A stretch of DNA of 12,584 nt from Dehalococcoidia bacterium UBA1332 (lineage in GTDB: Bacteria; Chloroflexota; Dehalococcoidia; Lucifugimonadales; Lucifugimonadaceae): assembly GCA_002306745.1 (NCBI GenBank), contig DBSW01000118.1, positions 1 to 12,584 of the forward strand, written 5' to 3'. Below the pieces are notes generated by a model, which saw only the letters and a list, made by a program, of their open reading frames with translations, was not told the origin of the DNA and searched no databases. The position numbers and the translations under genes were made by a program. Below, piece by piece: positions 7,634 to 12,584 of the stretch. Position 1 is the first letter of the stretch. Every line of letters begins with the position of its first letter.

Positions 7634-7676
7634 AAAACGAAGCCCCGAAATTTTCTAACTTTCAGGGCTTCGTTTT
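7634..7676. terminator. Strong intrinsic terminator after rpoD
   Basis: AAAACGAAGCCC (7634-7645) pairs perfectly with GGGCTTCGTTTT (7665-7676), 19 bases after the rpoD stop. The stem continues inward past one C-A mismatch with GAAA/TTTC (7647-7650 and 7660-7663). With A6 on the left and TTTT on the right it could work in both directions. Confidence 0.9.
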
Positions 7677-7842
7677 CGGTAAAAGTTTCAAGCCCGCTTT
7701 TTAGTTTTGACGGTCAATCGCACTGTAAAACCAGCTCTTAAGTCGCTACTCTACCAACGTAAAAGCTCATGAAAATAGGTTACGAAGAGCCTGATAAGCG
7801 CCGTAACGTTCATTTACGTACAAGACTAAGTACTCGAATCAT
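7677..7842. other. Structured intergenic spacer between rpoD and fur
   Basis: No open reading frame of note. It holds a 10-bp hairpin with one bulged G: GTTTT-G-ACGGT (7704-7714), loop CAATCGC (7715-7721), ACTGT-AAAAC (7722-7731). A second, long-range complement GCTCTT (7734-7739) with AAGAGC (7785-7790) follows. Read on the minus strand, bases 7757 down to 7745 give GTTGGTAGAGTAG, which resembles a tRNA D-arm, but no full cloverleaf can be built. The fur promoter must lie in or near this stretch; none was recognised. Confidence 0.4.
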
Positions 7843-8322
7843 ATGGTTGAAAAAAAATTGAATGAATCTATTGAATCGCCGACAGACATGCTAAGAGGTT
7901 CAGGACTTAGAGCAACGCCAGCGCGCCGGGCTATTATCAAACTACTAAGAGAAACGAGTGGTCACTTAACAGTCTCTGAAATTATTGAAGCGCTTGGAGA
8001 AAACGAACTCCAATTCGACCAATCAACCGTATACCGAGTGCTAAATGACCTCGGTGGAGTTGGATTAGTTGCAGAATCACGCCTAAGTCCCGGTGACACC
8101 GTATTCGAGTGGATAAGTAAGCCCAATCACCACCATTTACATTGCACGAACTGTGGTCGTACGTTAGCTCTCAACGACGATTTGGTTCAACAGTTCATTT
8201 CGAAAGTACATAAACAGCACGGTTTCCATGTAAACGCCACGCACCTAGTGCTCTCAGGAATCGAGCATGATTGTCCTAAAAACAAAGTGAAATACGGTCT
8301 GCAACCGATTAGATCAGACTAA
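7843..8322 (+). CDS. Fur-family metal-responsive transcriptional regulator
   Basis: A 159-residue repressor of the Fur/Zur/PerR family, which binds DNA as a metal-loaded dimer. Seen: the N-terminal winged helix with LRATPARRAIIKLL (22-35), HLTVSEIIEAL (41-51) and the recognition helix STVYRVLNDL (61-70); then the hallmark HHHLHCTNCG with His96-98, Cys101 and Cys104; then the dimerisation domain ending SGIEHDCPKNK. Odd: only one cysteine (Cys144) remains where many relatives carry a second CxxC for structural zinc. Length is normal. The ATG at 7843 has a poor ribosome binding site; an in-frame ATG at 7888 would remove 15 poorly conserved residues. Its stop overlaps the tail of the convergent propeller gene by 14 bases. 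Iron, zinc and peroxide sensing cannot be told apart here. Confidence 0.93.
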   Translation: MVEKKLNESIESPTDMLRGSGLRATPARRAIIKLLRETSGHLTVSEIIEALGENELQFDQSTVYRVLNDLGGVGLVAESRLSPGDTVFEWISKPNHHHLHCTNCGRTLALNDDLVQQFISKVHKQHGFHVNATHLVLSGIEHDCPKNKVKYGLQPIRSD

Positions 8323-9202
8323 ATTTGGTCACGCATTGACCACGTCCCGGTTCTCCGATTTCAGCGATATATAGATTTCCATCAGAGTCTAAAGCCCCAC
8401 CATGAGCTGCTTGAGACGCTTCAGCATTGCCACGCCAACGTGTGATTAGATCTCCATCCAAGGTCCATATAGAAATGCCATTTCCACCGCCTTGTTCCAC
8501 AACATAAGCGACATCATCATTGAAGAATATGTCGCCTGGTCCTACCACATCGTTCCACTCACGAAGATAGATACCGTTTTCGTCGAAAATCTGGATCCGA
8601 TTGTTTTCTCGATCACATATATAAACGTTGTTATTCTTATCGACTCCCACTTTGTGCAGTATCGAAAATTGTCCAGGCCCCCTCCCAGCCTCACCCCATG
8701 AGTGTTCAAGCTCACCTTTTTCACTAAATCGATGTACTCGCCGATTACCGTAACCATCAGATACAAAAACTCGACCATCTGTCGCCATAGCTATCCCCGT
8801 TGGATTGTTGAACGGATCGCCGTTACCTCCGACAGTTGTTACGGTGATTGTCGCGTAGCCATGAGTTCCCAGTGCAAGGAGTACATCGCCATTCTCGTTG
8901 TGTTTGGTTACTTGGTGCGTTTGATGATCCGTAAGCCAGATATGATCTTCAAAATCTATAAATACGCCATGAGGGACTCTAAATTCGCCCTCGAGTGGCC
9001 CTAGATCTCCCCAAGATCCGATAAAATATCCATCAGTGGTCCAACATGTCACAGGATGTTTCGATCGACTGAAGAGCCATATGCGATCACTTGAGTCGAC
9101 GCCGACGTCCGCGCACTGACCTAGTTCCCAGAACGCTGGTTTGTGACGAAGCCAATCTCTATCAACTTCGTATTGGAATTTGCCTTCACCAACAATTGTC
9201 AT
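8309..9202 (-). CDS. NHL-repeat six-bladed beta-propeller, PAL-like (single copy)
   Basis: A 297-residue NHL-type propeller with no signal peptide or membrane segment, so cytoplasmic. Its blades resemble the catalytic core of peptidyl-alpha-hydroxyglycine alpha-amidating lyase (PAL), which splits peptidyl-2-hydroxyglycine into amide and glyoxylate. Seen: Arg46 in WLFSRSKHP (PAL catalytic Arg position), His78 in VPHGVFID followed by WLTDHQTHQVTK, Tyr151 in SDGYGNRRVHRF (catalytic Tyr), His183 in ILHKVGVD followed by ICDRENNRIQIF, and His267 in AAHGGALD followed by YIAEIG. The three His match the zinc ligands of PAL. Shorter than the tandem pair to the right, lacking their extra loop near 215-260. 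Real substrate unknown; it could also be a non-enzymatic scaffold. Its 3' end overlaps the Fur-family gene. Confidence 0.85.
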   Translation of the reverse strand: MTIVGEGKFQYEVDRDWLRHKPAFWELGQCADVGVDSSDRIWLFSRSKHPVTCWTTDGYFIGSWGDLGPLEGEFRVPHGVFIDFEDHIWLTDHQTHQVTKHNENGDVLLALGTHGYATITVTTVGGNGDPFNNPTGIAMATDGRVFVSDGYGNRRVHRFSEKGELEHSWGEAGRGPGQFSILHKVGVDKNNNVYICDRENNRIQIFDENGIYLREWNDVVGPGDIFFNDDVAYVVEQGGGNGISIWTLDGDLITRWRGNAEASQAAHGGALDSDGNLYIAEIGEPGRGQCVTKFSLI

Positions 9203-9353
9203 ATGCCTACCACCAGGAAAAATATGAGTTTCAAATATAGTTTTCTTTTGTGATCGTCAAGCTAGTCGAACTCAAGTATGCTGTCAATCCACAGATTGCT
9301 TAAGAAAAAGATCTGAGCAGCTATATCTATCTCCCCTGACGGAGTTGCCAACA
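9203..9353. promoter_or_regulatory. Divergent spacer between propeller and DinB-like genes
   Basis: This 151-base AT-rich gap should carry promoters for both flanking genes. A GGTGG lies 7 bases before the propeller ATG on the minus strand, and GGAG (9341-9344) precedes the rightward ATG. No convincing -35/-10 pair or inverted repeat was found. Confidence 0.35.
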
Positions 9354-9809
9354 ATGAAAGACCGAAAAAGTGCAGTACTAGCTGCCATTGATGATAATTG
9401 GCGACATTTCAGAGATTCACTAGATCAACTTATTAGCGAAGACATACTTATTCCGGAAGTAACCTCTGAGCATTCAGTTGCAGATATCGTAGGCCACGTG
9501 ACTGATTGGGAATCGAAATTAGTTTCCGCATTAGGTAGAGGCTCGTTCGAAGAGATCTATAACATCGATCACGTTAACAAGGACGCAATGGAGCGTAAGA
9601 AACACAATCTTCCACGTGAAACGGTTCAAGAAATGGATAAGGTTCACCGCGAACTACGCGACATGTTATCTACAACACCTAGAGCTTACTTCGAACCTGA
9701 CGAAATAGCCAGAGAGATGATCGATTCGTGCACTGTTCTCCATTATCAGGAACACGGAACACAGATCAGAATATGGATGGGAAGGCAGTACCGGGCAGAT
9801 AACGACTAG
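9354..9809 (+). CDS. DinB-like/ClbS-DfsB-type four-helix bundle protein
   Basis: A 151-residue, mostly helical protein. The N-terminal pattern (KDRKSAVLAAIDDNWRHFRDSLDQL, then SVADIVGHVTDWESKLVSAL) is that of the DinB/ClbS-DfsB superfamily of four-helix bundles, several members of which bind a metal through three histidines and act as thiol-dependent transferases or hydrolases. Candidate ligands are His48 (GHVTDWE), His130 and His134 (HYQEH, an HxxxH pair). No signal peptide. The ATG at 9354 has GGAG 9 bases upstream (9341-9344); the TTG at 9345 in the same frame lies directly against that site and is less likely. It sits alone between two leftward propeller operons, divergent from one and convergent with the other. 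Function unknown; the family call rests on pattern recognition only. Confidence 0.75.
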   Translation: MKDRKSAVLAAIDDNWRHFRDSLDQLISEDILIPEVTSEHSVADIVGHVTDWESKLVSALGRGSFEEIYNIDHVNKDAMERKKHNLPRETVQEMDKVHRELRDMLSTTPRAYFEPDEIAREMIDSCTVLHYQEHGTQIRIWMGRQYRADND

Positions 9810-9837
9810 TTTAGGGCAAAACCATGACTGTCCTAAA
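9810..9837. terminator. Hairpin between convergent DinB-like and propeller genes
   Basis: TTTAGGGC (9810-9817) pairs with GTCCTAAA (9830-9837), 8 bp with one G-T pair and a 12-base loop, starting right after the DinB-like stop. It is followed by TGATTTT. A weak terminator that could serve both strands. Confidence 0.45.
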
Positions 9838-9862
9838 TGATTTTCGATGTATTGAGGGTGCC

Positions 9863-10810
9863 TTAATCAGCGACACGTTTCCATTTACGAAGGCTAGTCA
9901 CCTCTCTAACGGGATCTTGAAGAGATCCGAAGGCAGTGTAAGAAACCTCAGCAATATATATCGAACCTTCTGAATCTACTGCAATTGCGTGAGGAGCAAT
10001 AAATTGGTCATGCCCCTCACCGCCGTGTTCATTTCCAAAGCGAGTGACTTCAACACCTTCACGATCCATAACGACAACGCGTCGCCCCAGCCTGCGAACA
10101 CCTTCTTGTACCGGTGGCGGACCTGCCTCCGCTACATACAAATTGGTGTCCTCACCTTTGCCGTTTGTAATCGCTATAGGTCTGTGAGAATGAATTTGTT
10201 TAACAAACTCACCGTCCGTTGTGAATGTTTGGAGTCTAAAATTCTCGCGATCGGCAACCGTAACTTTATCGGTACCGTTCATGGCGATATTGTGTGGCAG
10301 CGAAAACTGTTTTTCAAGTGAACCAGGGGCACCCCAAGATACAATGTGATTACCATCTAAATCGTACTTGTGCACTCGGGAGTTACCATAACCATCAGAT
10401 ATAAACAGATCGCCAGAATCCTGGTTAATTGCAACATGGGTAGGTCGATTGAATGGATCACCTTGCTGCCAGTCGGCCGCTTTTCCTTTTTCACCTAAAC
10501 GGAAAAATAACGTCCCGTCCTTCGTTCGCTTCTCAACCATGTGAGCATCATCGTCGGCTAAATAAAGATTGTCATCTGCATCAATCGTAATTCCATGTGG
10601 ACGCACAAATTCTCCAGCACCCCAGGTCTCCAAGAAGTTACCTTCTTTATCGAAAATAATTACTGGATGATTGCCGCGATTAAAAACGTAGACATTGTCA
10701 TTTGAATCTACTGCGACAGCTGTTGCTTCCTTAAAAAACATAGGATGAGGAAGCTTAGCCCAGTACGGAACTGGCTCGTAAACGGTTGCCGATGTTGCTG
10801 CCTTGACCAT
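9863..10810 (-). CDS. NHL-repeat six-bladed beta-propeller, PAL-like (tandem copy B)
   Basis: A 315-residue cytoplasmic propeller, paralogous to the gene just upstream at 10891-11853, with which it aligns almost without gaps for about 290 residues. PAL-core positions are all kept: Arg45 (VFNRGNHP), His72 (VRPHGITID), Tyr141 (SDGYGNSRVHKY), His173 (LPHNIAMN followed by VADRENFRLQ) and His274 (APHAIAVD followed by YIAEVS). A charged loop with GPPPVQEGVRRLG (about 230-242) between blades 4 and 6 is shared with its twin but absent from the 8309-9202 protein. The start is supported by AGGAA 9 bases upstream. It is the third gene of a probable leftward operon: HpcH/HpaI-type aldolase, propeller A, propeller B. 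Substrate unknown; an intracellular lyase is inferred from the conserved residues. Confidence 0.87.
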   Translation of the reverse strand: MVKAATSATVYEPVPYWAKLPHPMFFKEATAVAVDSNDNVYVFNRGNHPVIIFDKEGNFLETWGAGEFVRPHGITIDADDNLYLADDDAHMVEKRTKDGTLFFRLGEKGKAADWQQGDPFNRPTHVAINQDSGDLFISDGYGNSRVHKYDLDGNHIVSWGAPGSLEKQFSLPHNIAMNGTDKVTVADRENFRLQTFTTDGEFVKQIHSHRPIAITNGKGEDTNLYVAEAGPPPVQEGVRRLGRRVVVMDREGVEVTRFGNEHGGEGHDQFIAPHAIAVDSEGSIYIAEVSYTAFGSLQDPVREVTSLRKWKRVAD

Positions 10811-10890
10811 AATATTTTGTTCCTGCCTCTAGGTTGATTTACAAAATTGACCGAGCTTAATTAATAAACGTATCCAGTGCTTTCACGAAT

Positions 10891-11853
10891 TTAGGTCCGC
10901 CGCCATTTGCGAAGACTTATCACCTCTCCAAGAGGAGGTTCTTCGAGTCCCGAATTTTCAGAACGCGAAAAATAATTCGTCCAAGCAACTTCTGCTGCGT
11001 AAATCGAACCTTCTGAATCCGTAGACACTCCATGCGGAGCAGTGAATTGATCTGCGCCTAGACCGGGCAGCGAACCTCCTACATGTTGTAAAAACTCACC
11101 ACTGGAAGAAAGAATCGCAATTCTCGCTCCAAGGTTAGGTACCCCCTGTTGCACCGGCGGTGGAATCATCTCTCCAACATATAAAGCCTTGTCATCACCT
11201 TTGCCCTGAGTAACTGACATTGGATGGTGAATGTGAATCTGTTCTACAAATTCGCCGTTGGTGGTAAAAATTTGCAGCCTAAAATTTTCTCGGTCAGCCA
11301 CAATTACTCGATCGTCACCCAACATACTTATGTTATGGGGCAGGCTGAACTGGCCTGAATCCGTGCCTGGCTCGCCCCAAGAGATCAAGTGCTTCCCATC
11401 AGAATCAAACTTGTGGATGCGTGAGTTACCGTAACCATCTGACACAAAGAGATCGCCTGACTCTGGGTGAATAGCAATATCAGTAGGACGATTAAACATA
11501 TCGCCGCTCTGCCAATCGCAAGGTACACCTTTCTTGCCTAGCGTAAAAATTACCTCACCATCATTGGATAGTTTTTGTACAAAATGGCCATCATCATCCA
11601 CAACGTAAATATTGTCGTCCTGATCAATTTCAATACCATGCGGACGAACGAACATACCGTGTCCCATGCCACGGAGAAAATGCCCATTTTTATCGAAAAC
11701 AGCGATTGGTTCCGTACCACGATTAAAGACATAAACGTTGTCTTTAGAGTCGACTGATACGGAAGTAGCGTCACCTCTAAACGTCACGCCCATTGGGAGC
11801 TTTGCCCATCCAGCAACAGGTTCGAATTTAGTTTTTGAATTAACTGTTGTCAT
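10891..11853 (-). CDS. NHL-repeat six-bladed beta-propeller, PAL-like (tandem copy A)
   Basis: A 320-residue cytoplasmic propeller with the same PAL-core residues at the same numbers as its twin: Arg45 (VFNRGTEP), His72 (VRPHGIEID), Tyr141 (SDGYGNSRIHKF), His173 (LPHNISML followed by VADRENFRLQ) and His274 (APHGVSTD). It differs from the twin at the NRGxHP motif, where the His is replaced (NRGTEP), and in a longer C-terminal tail with NYFSRSENSGLEEPP before the shared SLRKW ending. It begins 35 bases after the aldolase stop and lies 80 bases ahead of copy B, so the three genes are probably co-transcribed. The ribosome binding site is weak (AGAGAC just before the ATG), consistent with translation following the aldolase. 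The pair arose by tandem duplication, and the differences suggest separate substrates. Confidence 0.87.
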   Translation of the reverse strand: MTTVNSKTKFEPVAGWAKLPMGVTFRGDATSVSVDSKDNVYVFNRGTEPIAVFDKNGHFLRGMGHGMFVRPHGIEIDQDDNIYVVDDDGHFVQKLSNDGEVIFTLGKKGVPCDWQSGDMFNRPTDIAIHPESGDLFVSDGYGNSRIHKFDSDGKHLISWGEPGTDSGQFSLPHNISMLGDDRVIVADRENFRLQIFTTNGEFVEQIHIHHPMSVTQGKGDDKALYVGEMIPPPVQQGVPNLGARIAILSSSGEFLQHVGGSLPGLGADQFTAPHGVSTDSEGSIYAAEVAWTNYFSRSENSGLEEPPLGEVISLRKWRRT

Positions 11854-11888
11854 GTCTCTGTTATTTCGTGTGATCCGGTTACAACAAT

Positions 11889-12584
11889 CTATTTTCCGCG
11901 TGATTCTTCAAGCCAACTTTTGAGTTTATTGGGTAGCCACTGAACCAAATTAATTCCCCGCTGGACATCCGAAGACATCTTTCTACCACGTGCATGCACG
12001 GCTGTTATAACAGATTCCATAGCTTCTACGACCTCTGGATGGTCGGGATATCCGGGATGGCCTAATGATTGTGCGAGGTCTTGTGGTCCAAAAGTTATAA
12101 GATCAATCCCATCAACCTCTAGTATCTCCTCGATAGTATCAACAGCATGTTTAGTTTCGATCTGAATGGCAACTGTAACCTCACGATTAAATTCCGCCAT
12201 GTACTCCGCTGGGGTCATATCATGCATCCCATAATCCCTACCGCGGGATGTACCGAAAGAACGCTCACCTTGAGGTCCAAAACGAGATGCCATTGCAATT
12301 CTGTGAGCCTGTTCGGCGTTATCCACGTGTGGACATAAGATCCCCATCAGCCCCCTGTCAAAAGCCCGCAATATCGTGTCAGTCTCGGTATTTGGTATCC
12401 GAGCAGTACAGGTCATTCCGTGCATGTCTGCGACCCGGCACATCATTTCTGCGGATTCCCAATCAAAAACCCCGTGTTCCATATCAAGATGTAAATCGTC
12501 AAACCCGGCATATCCTGCCCATTCAGCAATTGTTGGCTCAGGAAAAGTAAGAGTCAGGTTGTTAACAACTGTGCCGTTGTTAAT
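11889..12584 (-). CDS. HpcH/HpaI-type aldolase/citrate lyase family protein, 5'-truncated
   Basis: The frame is open to the right edge: beyond the internal ATG at 12482 the translation continues INNGTVVNNL, then TFPEPTIAEWAGYAGFDDLHLD, which is family sequence, so the true start is outside. 231 residues are visible. This metal-dependent class II aldolase family cleaves or forms 2-oxo-4-hydroxy acids from pyruvate and an aldehyde. Key residues seen, numbered from Met at 12482: His3 in MEHG (catalytic base), Arg28 in TARIPN, metal ligands Glu109 (IQIET) and Asp135 (FGPQDLAQSLG). The spacings His-Arg (25) and Glu-Asp (26) match those I recall for E. coli HpaI. It starts the leftward group with two PAL-like propellers, 35 bases ahead of the first. 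Physiological aldehyde unknown; glyoxylate is one possibility. Confidence 0.92.
   Translation of the reverse strand: MNNGTVVNNLTLTFPEPTIAEWAGYAGFDDLHLDMEHGVFDWESAEMMCRVADMHGMTCTARIPNTETDTILRAFDRGLMGILCPHVDNAEQAHRIAMASRFGPQGERSFGTSRGRDYGMHDMTPAEYMAEFNREVTVAIQIETKHAVDTIEEILEVDGIDLITFGPQDLAQSLGHPGYPDHPEVVEAMESVITAVHARGRKMSSDVQRGINLVQWLPNKLKSWLEESRGK

Noticed and set aside
7690..7790. A functional tRNA gene on the minus strand
   Set aside because: Only a D-arm-like block is recognisable. No pairing acceptor stem, 5-bp anticodon stem or TTCRA T-loop can be assembled on either strand.
9345..9353. TTG start for the DinB-like protein
   Set aside because: It directly abuts the GGAG, leaving no spacer; the ATG at 9354 has proper spacing.
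11889..12482. HpcH/HpaI-type aldolase complete from the ATG at 12482
   Set aside because: That Met is internal to the conserved LDMEHG motif, and family-like sequence continues in frame to the window edge, so the gene is 5'-truncated.
1..12584. CRISPR arrays, insertion sequences, phage or defence genes
   Set aside because: No regularly spaced repeats, transposase or integrase motifs, or toxin-antitoxin pairs were seen; all the large frames are accounted for by metabolic, regulatory or propeller genes.

Overview
The window is ordinary-looking bacterial chromosome of moderate GC, densely coded on both strands, with no insertion sequences, CRISPR arrays, phage genes or rRNA. A housekeeping pair (rpoD-type sigma factor and a Fur-family repressor) sits among metabolic genes: M20 amidohydrolase, SDR, MDR dehydrogenase, PLP aminotransferase, HpcH/HpaI aldolase and several NHL-type six-bladed propellers. 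This mixture, with an RpoD carrying a long insert between regions 1.2 and 2, suggests a free-living heterotroph. My best guess is Chloroflexota (Dehalococcoidia/SAR202-like), an inference from gene content and not from any marker I could search.

Left part (1-5713): the 3' end of an SDR oxidoreductase with a degenerate active site runs rightward and ends at a hairpin. Three leftward genes follow, read from right to left as aminotransferase, class I fructose-bisphosphate aldolase and M20 amidohydrolase, with gaps of 104 and 145 bases. The aminotransferase is divergent from a two-zinc medium-chain dehydrogenase (4682-5713). These look like a catabolic set for amino acids, acylated amino compounds and sugars or polyols, but no single pathway can be fixed.

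Middle part (5714-8322): a 380-base non-coding leader with several inverted repeats precedes rpoD, which starts with TTG behind a strong Shine-Dalgarno. A strong, nearly symmetric terminator follows rpoD. A 160-base structured spacer then leads to a Fur-family regulator.

Right part (8309-12584): three leftward genes encode intracellular propellers that keep the arginine, tyrosine and three histidines expected for the catalytic core of peptidyl-alpha-hydroxyglycine alpha-amidating lyase (PAL). Two of them are tandem paralogues directly downstream of an HpcH/HpaI-type aldolase, whose gene runs off the right edge. A DinB-like four-helix protein lies between the single propeller and the tandem pair. 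The propeller-aldolase cluster is the most interesting part of the window: no copper monooxygenase partner is visible, and the chemistry suggests a glyoxylate or 2-hydroxyglycine-type lyase step feeding an aldolase. That link is a hypothesis.
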